Below, in pieces: positions 1 through 6,284 of a stretch of 7,273 nt of DNA. Every line of letters begins with the position of its first letter. Position 1 is the stretch's first letter. The stretch is taken from contig CAXTCN010000226.1 in the NCBI GenBank assembly GCA_964242575.1, positions 1 through 7,273 of the forward strand, in the 5' to 3' direction. The notes below the pieces were generated by a model. That model was not told the origin of the DNA and made no database searches. It saw only the letters and a list, made by a program, of their open reading frames with translations. The position numbers and the translations under genes are program-made. This stretch comes from JANPPS01 sp964242575 (GTDB lineage: Bacteria; Pseudomonadota; Alphaproteobacteria; Acetobacterales; Acetobacteraceae).

Positions 1-41
1 AACGCCGGGCGGCATCAGATCGGAACGGGTGGGCGGCTTAC
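1..41 (-). mobile_element. Possible terminal fragment of an IS66-family element
   Basis: On the minus strand the reading frame of the nucleotidyltransferase stops looking like its family at about position 41, and the DNA there begins GTAAGCCGCCC. IS66-family elements characteristically start with GTAAGC, so I infer that the window edge lies inside an IS66-like insertion that cut the 3' part of the gene. Only 41 bases are visible, so no transposase or accessory gene can be seen and no target duplication can be tested. It could also be an unrelated recombination joint. Confidence 0.35.
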
Positions 42-227
42 GTCGGAATCCGCATCCGGGTCAAGTTCGGCGGCCAAGTCCACGTCGCTGCCGGCCTCGG
101 CGTCGCCACGGGCAACGGAGCCGAACAGCGACAGGTGGCGGATGCCCGCCCGGCGTAGCTCGGCCTCGTGCGCCCGCAGGATCGCGATGACCTGCTCGGC
201 CAGGTTGGTCGTGGTGGTCGTGCTCAT
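15..227 (-). CDS. Truncated MNT-type nucleotidyltransferase (antitoxin-like)
   Basis: This is a small protein of the minimal nucleotidyltransferase (MNT) family, which usually pairs with a HEPN protein in toxin-antitoxin modules and can adenylylate its partner. The pol-beta-type signature is visible as GSVARGDAEAGSDVDL in the middle of the protein, with the two metal-binding Asp residues in SDVD. Two ATG codons stand in tandem (230 and 227). I prefer the second because the GGAGAGG ribosome-binding site lies 5 bases before it and only 2 before the first. Family members are about 95-100 residues long, and this one has 70. After LAAELDPDA the sequence loses family character, and the third acidic residue expected in the C-terminal half is missing. 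The tail is probably encoded by an inserted element, so the product is likely inactive. The HEPN partner would lie beyond the left edge and cannot be judged. Confidence 0.7.
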   Translation of the reverse strand: MSTTTTTNLAEQVIAILRAHEAELRRAGIRHLSLFGSVARGDAEAGSDVDLAAELDPDADSDVSRPPVPI

Positions 228-269
228 CATGGCCTCTCCAACCTGAAGACTAGCATGACTACGGTCGTC

Positions 270-288
270 GGTTACGTCAGGGCTCGCG
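270..288 (+). repeat. Left terminal inverted repeat of the IS6-type element
   Basis: GGTTACGTCAGGGCTCGCG is the exact reverse complement of 1211-1229. Matching breaks one base outside (269 versus 1230) and becomes imperfect inside 288. Confidence 0.85.
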
Positions 289-356
289 GTAACGCACTTG
301 GCAGCCTGAGGTTGGTGCGGCTGTAGCGCCGTCCCTCATGGGCGGGGTGGACAGGA

Positions 357-1140
357 ATGCGGTGCATCGAGTACGGGTCGGCCGCGGTCACGGAGCGGCG
401 CAAGCGCACCACCCGAGGCGACTGCAGGTTCCACTGCCGCGCGTGCGGCAAGTAGTTCAACGAGCGCAGCGGCACCGTGCTGAACCGGGCGCAGTACCCG
501 TCCGACGTCATCGCGCTCGTGGTGCTCTGGCGCCGGCGCTACAAGCTGAGCCTGCGCGACCTGCCCGAGATGTTCGCCATGCGCGGCATCGTGCTCAGCT
601 ACAAAGCTGTCCGAGAGTGGGAAGCCAAGCTGACCCCCGCTCTGGCCGAGAACCTGCGGCGGCGCGGCAAGGCGGGCTGCAGCTGGTATGTGGACGATAC
701 CTATCTGAGGGTGCATGGACGCTGGTGCTATCTGTATCGCGCCATCGACCGCTGCGGCGCGCTCGTGGACATGCTGTTCAGTGAACACCGTGACATGGCC
801 GCGGCGAGAACGCTTTTCCGCTCAGTCAAGGCAGTGACCGGCATCGTGCCGGACCGGGTTACGACGGATGGCTACGACAGCTATCCTCGAGTGATCCGGG
901 CCGAGCTGGGCAAGGATGTCCGCCATCGAACCAGCCGCGACCTGAACAACAAGTTGGAGCAGGATCATCCGGGCATCAAAGGCCGATACCGAACCCATGC
1001 GAGGCTTCAAGTGTCCAAGGTCAGCCGTCCGGTTCTGTCGAGGCCATGACGAGCTGCGCCACTTCCTCCGTCCCCGCTCCGGCCACAACCAGCACCTCTC
1101 AGCTGACCATCGCAGGCTGTGCTTCCTCGCCGAACCGTGA
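357..1140 (+). pseudogene. IS6-family DDE transposase, broken by nonsense and frameshift
   Basis: This was the transposase of the surrounding IS. From the ATG at 357 the frame encodes a zinc-ribbon start (RCIEYGS... CRACGK), then a TAG at 453-455 where relatives have Gln (inferred CAG to TAG), then FNERSGTVLNRAQYPSD and the rest of the protein. The second Cys of the first CxxC pair reads Tyr (TAC at 372). The DDE core is clear: WYVDDTY (Asp codon 693-695), TTDGYDSY, and LEQDHPGIKGR with the Glu. An extra base near 992-993 then throws the frame off. In the +1 frame the expected C-terminus resumes as EPMRGFKCPRSAVRFCRG and runs through HDELRHFLRPRSGHNQH to a TGA at 1138-1140. The longest uninterrupted piece is 477-1049. 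The family assignment is firm. Inactivity follows from two independent lesions, barring sequencing error. Confidence 0.85.
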
Positions 1141-1210
1141 CCGTGTTGGCCATCTTGGAAGCCGCCTGACAAGCCTCACCTCCCAAAACAGCACAGGCAA
1201 ATGCTTGTGG

Positions 1211-1229
1211 CGCGAGCCCTGACGTAACC
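1211..1229 (-). repeat. Right terminal inverted repeat of the IS6-type element
   Basis: CGCGAGCCCTGACGTAACC is the exact reverse complement of 270-288. It marks the right edge of the insertion sequence, about 70 bases after the transposase stop codon. Confidence 0.85.
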
Positions 1230-1240
1230 CTGGATCTGGC

Positions 1241-1642
1241 TTGACGAAATTTTCTGGGGTTTGGGCTTACAACCCCTACAACGATGACTTGCCCTATTGG
1301 GTGGATGTGGCCGGCACGCCGCGCTTAATCGTTCCCTACGCGCTCGACACCAACGACTTCAAGTTTGCGACGGCGCCGGGCTGGATGTCGGGCGAGGACT
1401 TCCTCGCCTACTTCAAGGCGGCATTCGACCAGCTCTACCGGGAGGGCGCGGAGGAGCCGAAGATGATGTCGGTCGGCCTGCACTGCTGCCTCAGCGGCCG
1501 TCCCGCTCGAGCCGAGGCGCTGGGCCGCTTCATGGACTATGCGACAGGGCACGAGCGGGTGTAGGTTTGCCGACGGGTCGAGGTCGCCCGGCACTGGATG
1601 GAAAAGCACCCTGCCACAGCGGTCGCGAAACGGCCCGAGTAA
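1241..1642 (+). pseudogene. Truncated polysaccharide deacetylase / PuuE allantoinase-like gene
   Basis: The reading frame encodes the C-terminal part of a NodB-fold deacetylase of the PuuE group (cofactor-independent allantoinase or urate-catabolism-type proteins). Recognisable blocks are YNDDLPYWVDVAG, IVPYALDTNDFKFA, LYREGAEEPKMMSVGLHC and GRPARAEALGRFMDYA. Full-length relatives are about 300 residues, and the first half or more is missing here because the frame begins just beyond the IS6-type right end. The only start on offer is a TTG at 1241 with no convincing ribosome-binding site. A TAG at 1562-1564 falls where the family has Trp (HERV-W-VCRR). Reading through it restores VCRRVEVARHWMEKHP to a natural TAA at 1640-1642. 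It is therefore a fragment with both an end loss and a nonsense mutation, and is almost certainly not functional. Confidence 0.75.
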
Positions 1643-1710
1643 GGCAGCTACTCGTTTTGACCCTTTGGATGGACACCCGGCCCTCTGCAGCTTCCACCAC
1701 TGGTGAGATT

Positions 1711-1877
1711 GGGTCGGTTTTCAGTGGGTGCCGCTGCCATGGAGGGTGCTGGTGTTCTCCCCTTATGATCAGCCCCCATGGCGCAGCGCGTCCTGCTTTC
1801 TGCCGGCGCTCGCTCAGTGCCGGCAAGGTCATGCGCATGTCCGACAGTGCGGTCGAGACCGTGTTCCGGTCCCTGCG
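1711..1877 (+). mobile_element. 5' remnant of an IS1595-type insertion sequence
   Basis: From about 1711 the DNA (GGGTCGGTTTTCAGTGGG and onward) resembles a left IS end and leader. It is followed by an ATG at 1778 that encodes MAQRVLLSAGAR. A one-base frame slip near 1803-1812 then leads into RSLSAGKVMRMSDSAVETVF in the next frame, ending around RSLR. This matches the N-terminus of zinc-ribbon IS1595-family transposases (pattern MAQxxLLSxAARxLSLAxVxRMSD). The similarity stops at about 1877, just before the zinc-ribbon cysteines expected next, and the stop codon of the neighbouring alpha/beta hydrolase gene begins 2 bases later. Recognition is from memory of the family pattern and the segment is short. 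The exact left edge is uncertain. Confidence 0.5.
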
Positions 1878-1878
1878 C

Positions 1879-2886
1879 CTAATCGGCAAGCAGCTCCGCC
1901 AGCGGCGCATCGATGGCCGGGATGTCGCCGGGGTTCATCGGCGCCATGTGCCCCCACATGGAGCGGATCACCCGGCACTCCGCACCCTGGATCTGGCGCG
2001 CCTCTTCTTCGCTGTCCACCGGCGGGAAATAACGGTCGGCGTCCACCGGCATGACGATGGTGCGCGCCTTGATCGCCCCCAGCGCGGCCGAGAAGTCGCC
2101 GCCATAAGCTGCGTTGTTGCTGATGTCGCCGGCCATCCAGGTCCAGAGCTGGGACAGCAGGTTGTTGGCGTCGCAGCGCAGGAAGAACGGCTCCCAGAAG
2201 GTGGCGACGTGCTCCTCCATCGTGCGCGCGCCCAGCCCACGGAAACCCTCGGTTCGGAAAAACGGCTCGGACGTGCCCCAGCCGGCGTAGATCGCCGCGA
2301 ATGCCCTCAATCCCGCCACCGGCGGACGGGCGTAGAAGCCGTCGGCGAACACCGGATCCAGCTCCAGCGCGCGCTGGAGCGCCATCAGGAACACCTTGTT
2401 GTAGGATGCTGTCCGGGCCGAACCGGCGATGGGACAGGCGGCGCGCACCATGTCCGGGAACTGCGCCGCCCACTGGAAGGTCTGGCAAGCGCCCATGGAC
2501 CAGCCTGTGACCAGTCGCAGCCGCTCCACGCCCAGCGTCCCATGCACCAGCATCTGCTGCAGGCGGACGTTGTCGTGAATGGTGACCTTGGGAAATCGGC
2601 CTTGTTCGAACGGCGCCGGGGTATTGCTCGGCGAGGAGGACAGGCCGTTGCCGAGCAGGTCCGTCAGTATGATGAAATAGCGCCGCGGATCGAGCGCGCG
2701 GCCCGGCCCGACCATAAAGGTTTTCGTCTCGTTGTGCGTCCCGGTGTACCAGCTCGGCACCAGCACGGCGTTGTCGCGCGCGGCATTGAGCGTGCCCAGC
2801 GTCTTGTAGGCGATCCGGGCCACTGGCAACACGCCGCCTTTCTGGAGCAGCACGTTCGGCACCTCGAAAACCTCGTAGTCGTTCAT
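1879..2886 (-). CDS. MetX-like alpha/beta hydrolase (homoserine O-acetyltransferase superfamily)
   Basis: This is a 335-residue alpha/beta-hydrolase-fold protein related to homoserine O-acetyltransferase. Visible elements are an N-terminal strand region (IAYKTLGTLNAARDNAVL), the oxyanion-side motif DLLGNGLSSSPSNTP (about residues 76-90), a nucleophile elbow GWSMGACQ with Ser130, a helical lid (about 160-265), a catalytic Asp284 in PVDADRYFPP, and His313 in MWGHMAP. The triad is complete. Classical MetX enzymes are longer and have GGSMGGMQ-type elbows; this one belongs to the shorter paralogous group usually annotated only as alpha/beta fold hydrolase, so I do not assign methionine synthesis. 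The ATG at 2886 is chosen because GGGGAGGG lies 4 bases upstream; an in-frame start 51 codons earlier adds sequence unlike the family. The gene lies 253 bp downstream of the GH39 gene on the same strand. Its stop codon touches the IS1595 remnant, so the last one or two residues may derive from the joint. No signal peptide is seen, so it is probably cytoplasmic. Confidence 0.85.
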   Translation of the reverse strand: MNDYEVFEVPNVLLQKGGVLPVARIAYKTLGTLNAARDNAVLVPSWYTGTHNETKTFMVGPGRALDPRRYFIILTDLLGNGLSSSPSNTPAPFEQGRFPKVTIHDNVRLQQMLVHGTLGVERLRLVTGWSMGACQTFQWAAQFPDMVRAACPIAGSARTASYNKVFLMALQRALELDPVFADGFYARPPVAGLRAFAAIYAGWGTSEPFFRTEGFRGLGARTMEEHVATFWEPFFLRCDANNLLSQLWTWMAGDISNNAAYGGDFSAALGAIKARTIVMPVDADRYFPPVDSEEEARQIQGAECRVIRSMWGHMAPMNPGDIPAIDAPLAELLAD

Positions 2887-2890
2887 TGAT

Positions 2891-2898
2891 CCCTCCCC
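2891..2898 (-). promoter_or_regulatory. Ribosome-binding site of the MetX-like gene
   Basis: On the minus strand GGGGAGGG precedes the ATG at 2886 by 4 bases. It decides the start against the longer in-frame alternative at 3039, whose extra residues are not family-like. Confidence 0.65.
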
Positions 2899-3065
2899 AG
2901 CCGTCATTTGCCGCCGCACTGCGGCCGACATGGACGTTGATCCCAATCCCGATCCCGTTCCAGGGTGTTTGGCAATCTCGACAAGGGGGTGTGGAGAGTG
3001 GTCATGGATGCTGAACGCTCCGCAGAGAACGGCCTGCATCCGAGGAGAGCATTCCCAGGACCGAC

Positions 3066-3081
3066 GCCGCCGCGCGGCGGC
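3066..3081. repeat. 16-bp perfect GC palindrome after the GH39 gene
   Basis: GCCGCCGCGCGGCGGC is a perfect palindrome, 58 bases past the GH39 stop codon in transcription direction and within the 253-bp gap before the MetX-like gene. In RNA it could fold into a strong stem, but no U tract follows on either strand, so it is not a standard intrinsic terminator. It may slow transcription or be a chance product of high GC. Nothing else in the gap (2887-3139) is recognisable beyond the ribosome-binding site. Confidence 0.35.
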
Positions 3082-3139
3082 AACCCACGCTCTGTTCTAA
3101 CTGTTTGACGAGGAGTGTTTTGGAGTTGCGATCCCGAAC

Positions 3140-4885
3140 CTACCCCTGCCCGGTCCACGCCGTCCAGGCGCTGCGCCCGCCAGACGCTGTGACGGCTCGC
3201 ACGGCATAGCGCGCCGGCCCGGACGCTTCCGTATCCACCCAGATCGCCTGCCGCATCGGGTCCGGCGTGATGACGGCGCCGTTCCGCGCCGCCTCGTAGC
3301 CGTAGAACGCCGGGTCCGTGCTGGGCGTCCAGCGCAGCAGGGTTCCGGCCGCGTCCCGCCGCGCTTCGATCCAGCGCGGTGGCGCGGGCGTGCCGGGCCG
3401 CGCAGGCGTGATCCACACCAGCGCGGTGGCGTAAGGGCCGAGGGTGATCCGCTCCGGCCCCGGCGCCACGCCACGGCGGATCGGCGCGGCCACGCCCAAC
3501 TCCGCCGCCCGGCGCAGCGCTGCGGGCGCCATGCCCGGCGCCGGGTTGGTGTGCCCGGCGTCCACCCGGAACTGCACGACGTTCACCCGCCGCCACGGCA
3601 CGCCGGACGGCGTCCAATCGAACGACGCTTCCCCCTCGCCATAGCGCGTGAACAGCGCCGCCACCCCGTCCGGCCCGGCGGTGACGAGCGCCGACACGCC
3701 CGGAGGGACCGGCGGAGACAGCAGGCGATGCGGCCCCATCAAGCGCAGCAGCTCATAGAATGCGAACACCGGTAGCTTCACCAAGTCGTCCGGGGCGTCG
3801 GACACGGGCGTCATCAGCATCCGCCGCCCGTCGAACGGTCCCTGCGCCAGTTGCTGGTTGGCGTTGTCGCCGAACGCGCGGAAGCGGATGCCCTGGGGCG
3901 CCCAGGTCCGGTCCAGCGCGTCATGCTCCACCAGCGACGCCGCCAGCCACGCCGTGGACTGGTGCGTCATGCGCGGCGCATAGGGCCGGTCGAAGCCGAC
4001 CATCATGTCGGCCTCGTCGTTCACGACCACCATGCCGCGGGCGCGTCCGGGCACGACGCGCAGGATGGCCTGGGCGGTTTCCTCGGCGGCCTGCACGAGA
4101 CGCCGCAGATCCGGCTCGCCTTCCCCGGTGGTCCAGCTTCCCTTGCGGTGCAGGGAGATGAAGTCGCACTGCACCCTCGGCTCGTCCGCCAGGAAACGCA
4201 GGAAGCGATCCATCAGAGACGGCCCCTCGTTGGGCAGGTAAGCCAGCACCGGGCCGCCCAGCCGTATGCGCCGCCCGGCGACCGCGTCTGACGTGGCGCG
4301 GTACAGGTCCAGATACTGGTCGAAGCTGCCGGCCCAGAACGGCGGCATGTTCGGCTCGTTCCAGGCCTCGAACCACCAGCGCGACACCTCCGCCGCGCCG
4401 AAGCGGGCCATGGCGGCGTCCAGGAAGGCGCGGACCAGGACGGTCCAGCGGTCCCACGCGGCAGGCGGCTGCGTCGGCGCGGGGGACACGGTGGGCGGGA
4501 AGAAAGTCAACGGCAGGAAGGGCGCCAAGCCACGGCGCACCAGCGCGTCCAAGGCCAGCAGCGTGCGGCCGAAGTCCGGCGGCCCGGCCGGATCGTCCCA
4601 CACTCCGGCGCCGGTGGTCGGGAACACCTTGTCCCGCCCCAGGCTGAGCGCCCCAAACGCCCGCACGCCATGCACTGCCCCGGGCGACGCCGCAACCGTG
4701 TCCAGCAGCCGGGTGAAGCGCGGGTCCAGCAGCCAGTCCAGCCCGAACACGCCGACGGTGCCGAAGGCGGCGGGATCGAATGGTGATACCGCCGGGGTCG
4801 CCGCCGCATGTGCCAGTCCGCCGCCCAGCGCATCCCGCCGGGTCAGGCCGTGGCTCACCGCCTGTTGAGCATCCCCCACAATCAC
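3140..4885 (-). CDS. GH39 glycoside hydrolase, alpha-L-iduronidase-like, with Fn3-like tail
   Basis: This is a retaining glycosidase of family GH39 (alpha-L-iduronidases and beta-xylosidases) with a TIM-barrel catalytic domain. The acid/base Glu is in WWFEAWNEPNMPPFW (codon 4357-4355). The nucleophile Glu is in VVNDEADMMVGF (codon 4015-4013), 114 residues later. The NDEAD-hydrophobic-VG form of the nucleophile region resembles vertebrate alpha-L-iduronidase more than typical bacterial xylosidases. The last 80 or so residues (from PPRWIEARRD, with WTPSTDPAFYGYEAARNG and RYAVRAVTASGGRSAW) look like a fibronectin type III domain, also as in iduronidase. The N-terminus holds a Tat-like LTRRDALGGG followed by an Ala-rich stretch, so export is plausible though the hydrophobic core is short. 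The start is uncertain. The GTG at 4885 has GAGGGGG 6 bases upstream. A GTG at 4858 would place the RR motif nearer the end, and a TTG at 4906 is possible. The substrate (uronic-acid or xylose-type glycoside) is inferred. Confidence 0.85.
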   Translation of the reverse strand: MIVGDAQQAVSHGLTRRDALGGGLAHAAATPAVSPFDPAAFGTVGVFGLDWLLDPRFTRLLDTVAASPGAVHGVRAFGALSLGRDKVFPTTGAGVWDDPAGPPDFGRTLLALDALVRRGLAPFLPLTFFPPTVSPAPTQPPAAWDRWTVLVRAFLDAAMARFGAAEVSRWWFEAWNEPNMPPFWAGSFDQYLDLYRATSDAVAGRRIRLGGPVLAYLPNEGPSLMDRFLRFLADEPRVQCDFISLHRKGSWTTGEGEPDLRRLVQAAEETAQAILRVVPGRARGMVVVNDEADMMVGFDRPYAPRMTHQSTAWLAASLVEHDALDRTWAPQGIRFRAFGDNANQQLAQGPFDGRRMLMTPVSDAPDDLVKLPVFAFYELLRLMGPHRLLSPPVPPGVSALVTAGPDGVAALFTRYGEGEASFDWTPSGVPWRRVNVVQFRVDAGHTNPAPGMAPAALRRAAELGVAAPIRRGVAPGPERITLGPYATALVWITPARPGTPAPPRWIEARRDAAGTLLRWTPSTDPAFYGYEAARNGAVITPDPMRQAIWVDTEASGPARYAVRAVTASGGRSAWTAWTGQG

Positions 4886-4891
4886 AGCCTG

Positions 4892-4898
4892 CCCCCTC
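4892..4898 (-). promoter_or_regulatory. Ribosome-binding site supporting the GTG start at 4885
   Basis: GAGGGGG on the minus strand lies 6 bases before the GTG at 4885. No ATG exists near the 5' end of the GH39 frame, so this site is the best evidence for the start. The alternatives at 4906 (TTG) and 4858 (GTG) have weaker sites. Confidence 0.5.
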
Positions 4899-4951
4899 AG
4901 GAACAATGGGCCAAGGCCGCATGGTTAGCTACTCGCACAGGGAAATTCTGT

Positions 4952-4992
4952 TGCAAGCCGCGAGGGGAGGATAGAACATCCTGCAAGCCGCG
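4952..4992. repeat. Paired 11-bp direct repeats enclosing a small dyad, upstream of the GH39 gene
   Basis: TGCAAGCCGCG occurs at 4952-4962 and again at 4982-4992, exactly 30 bases apart. Between them AGGAT (4968-4972) and ATCCT (4978-4982) form a 5-bp inverted repeat with a 5-base spacer. The block sits about 65-110 bases upstream of the GH39 start, where an operator would be expected. The 30-base spacing is close to three helical turns, so two protein subunits could bind the same DNA face. No clear -35/-10 pair is visible nearby, and the regulatory role is a guess. Confidence 0.35.
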
Positions 4993-5065
4993 TAATGGGA
5001 CGCGGTGCCTGTTCCAGAAGCCCAGCCGCATTTGCCGGCGTGAGATCTGACGGAACCCTGAGTAC

Positions 5066-6097
5066 CTAGCGAGCCTGGCGCCGGATCAGGAGCATCCCGG
5101 CCAACCCGCCGGCCAGCAGCGCCATGCTGGTTGGCTCCGGCACGGAGACTGGCGCGACCGTCGCATACAAGCCGTCGGCGAAGGCAGCCTGGACTTTGGC
5201 GGTTGGATGGATGTGGTCCCAGTATTGGTAGCGGTTGATATTGGCGGCCTGGTTGGTCGCCGGGTTGACCGCCCCGCAGGTGGCGGTGGGGGTAGCGGCC
5301 GGCGCTGGGCTTGCAAGCTGCGCGTTCACGTTGAGGTAGCAAGGGTCAGTCGTGTTGGTGATGCCGGCGGAGGCTGCGTTGGCGATGAATGCGTTGTTCG
5401 CCGAGTACAAGTCAAACAGGCGCAAGGTGTCGTCTGGGTTGGCCGCCGCAAGGCTGGCAACGCCGGAGGCGAGCAGGCTGTTGTATTGCAAGCTGGCCTG
5501 GGTTGCGAGTTCCGCCCGGCCAGGGTTCTCCTGCGTGAACTCTGGGATCAGCCCCACATCGGGCACGTTGACGATCAGGAAATCCCGTGCGCCCGCAGCG
5601 AGCAGCCGGCCGATGTTGGCGATTTCGCTCGCGACGCCATTGGTCGTGAAGCTCGTGTCGTTGTTCAGGGCGGCGTTGCGGACATCGTTGCCGCCAATGA
5701 ACACGGTGTAGAGTGCATCGGCGGGAGCGGCGCCGCCGGACCTCGCCAGAAAGGCCGAGACCTGGAACGGCAGGTCGATCGCGGCGGTGTTGCCGGCCTT
5801 GGCGCCAGCGACGGCGAAGTTGGTGCCCGCCGATCCCACGCCCGCCGTACTGGTCCAGCGAGCAGCATCGGCGCGAAGGCCTAAGCGATTGGCCAGCAGC
5901 TCGACGGCCACTGGCCCGTTGGTGAACGCATTGCTTGCGAATGGCGGGTCGGTGAACGTGGTGCCCAGGGCCGCCGCGAGGTTGCCGTTATCGGAGAGGC
6001 TGTCGCCGAACACGTATTGCGCGGTGTAGGGCGCGGCGGCTGCGGGCAGGGCAAAAGCCGCAACAAGGCCGGCAAGGATGAGCTGGCGACGTGACAC
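5066..6097 (-). CDS. Secreted GDSL/SGNH-family esterase/lipase with PEP-CTERM sorting tail
   Basis: This is a 343-residue SGNH hydrolase, an esterase or lipase-type enzyme acting outside the cytoplasm. Residues 1-22 form an export signal with a twin-arginine start (SRRQLILAGL), a hydrophobic run and an AAAA end. Block I is YVFGDSLSDNGN with nucleophile Ser33. Block II is GTNFAVAGA (Gly98), block III is FIGGNDVRN (Asn137), and block V is YWDHIHP with Asp294 and His297, so the catalytic set is complete. Two Cys (in DPCYLN and TATCGAV) may form a disulfide. The C-terminus VPEPTSMALLAGGLAGMLL followed by IRRQAR is a classic PEP-CTERM signal (VPEP motif at 319, membrane helix, basic end), the target of an exosortase in exopolysaccharide-producing bacteria. 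The GTG at 6097 has GGAGGAG 8 bases upstream; the much longer frame running back to 7186 crosses unrelated DNA. The true substrate is unknown; polysaccharide ester groups are a reasonable guess beside a GH39 gene. Confidence 0.9.
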   Translation of the reverse strand: MSRRQLILAGLVAAFALPAAAAPYTAQYVFGDSLSDNGNLAAALGTTFTDPPFASNAFTNGPVAVELLANRLGLRADAARWTSTAGVGSAGTNFAVAGAKAGNTAAIDLPFQVSAFLARSGGAAPADALYTVFIGGNDVRNAALNNDTSFTTNGVASEIANIGRLLAAGARDFLIVNVPDVGLIPEFTQENPGRAELATQASLQYNSLLASGVASLAAANPDDTLRLFDLYSANNAFIANAASAGITNTTDPCYLNVNAQLASPAPAATPTATCGAVNPATNQAANINRYQYWDHIHPTAKVQAAFADGLYATVAPVSVPEPTSMALLAGGLAGMLLIRRQAR

Positions 6098-6105
6098 GGG
6101 TGGGT

Positions 6106-6112
6106 CTCCTCC
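6106..6112 (-). promoter_or_regulatory. Ribosome-binding site fixing the GTG start of the GDSL gene
   Basis: GGAGGAG on the minus strand, 8 bases before GTG at 6097. It decides the start of a frame that otherwise stays open for another kilobase upstream. Confidence 0.75.
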
Positions 6113-6284
6113 GGGGCTGAAGTCAGGTCCGTGGTAGATGCTGCCGAGCAAAACTACCCTGGCAGAGGATGGGACGGTAGGGAAAACACGGGCCAGCAAG
6201 GGATGGCTGGTGGACGGCGTTGACGGACGAACGCGCCCTGGCGGCACCGACGGGGCGTTGCCGCAGCGAGCAAGCATGGGTTCG

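Larger units (their letters stand above)
270..1229 (+). mobile_element. IS6-family insertion sequence, complete ends, inactive
   Basis: The element is bounded by perfect 19-bp inverted repeats (270-288 and 1211-1229) and encloses one transposase gene of the IS6 family. At 960 bp it is a plausible size for a family member carrying an extra zinc-ribbon N-terminus. The 8 bases outside each end (262-269 and 1230-1237) do not match, so there is no target duplication. This suggests that recombination or deletion next to the element removed one original flank. That fits the right side, where a deacetylase gene begins abruptly in mid-protein about 12 bases beyond the IS edge. The transposase carries a nonsense codon and a frameshift, so the copy cannot move on its own. 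Confidence 0.8.

Noticed and set aside
453..1564. Amber codon reassignment (in-frame TAG in two genes)
   Set aside because: One TAG replaces Gln and the other Trp, both genes have further damage, and intact genes in the window use TAG as their stop.
1879..2886. Assignment as metX of methionine biosynthesis
   Set aside because: The protein is shorter than typical MetX, has a GWSMGACQ elbow rather than GGSMGGMQ, and has no metW or other methionine gene beside it.
1297..2889. 530-codon plus-strand frame overlapping the MetX-like gene
   Set aside because: It is antisense to a gene with a full catalytic triad and has Arg/His-rich, low-complexity content typical of a GC-rich shadow frame. Only a short piece near 1816-1876 is real, and that belongs to the IS1595 remnant.
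2939..2962. Tandem ATCCCR hexamers as a repeat array
   Set aside because: Only three imperfect hexamer units, about 18 bases, with no spread of copies; most likely chance.
3921..4922. 333-codon minus-strand frame inside the GH39 region
   Set aside because: It is an alternate frame of the GH39 gene with Gly/Arg-rich composition and no domain; the GH39 frame explains the DNA.
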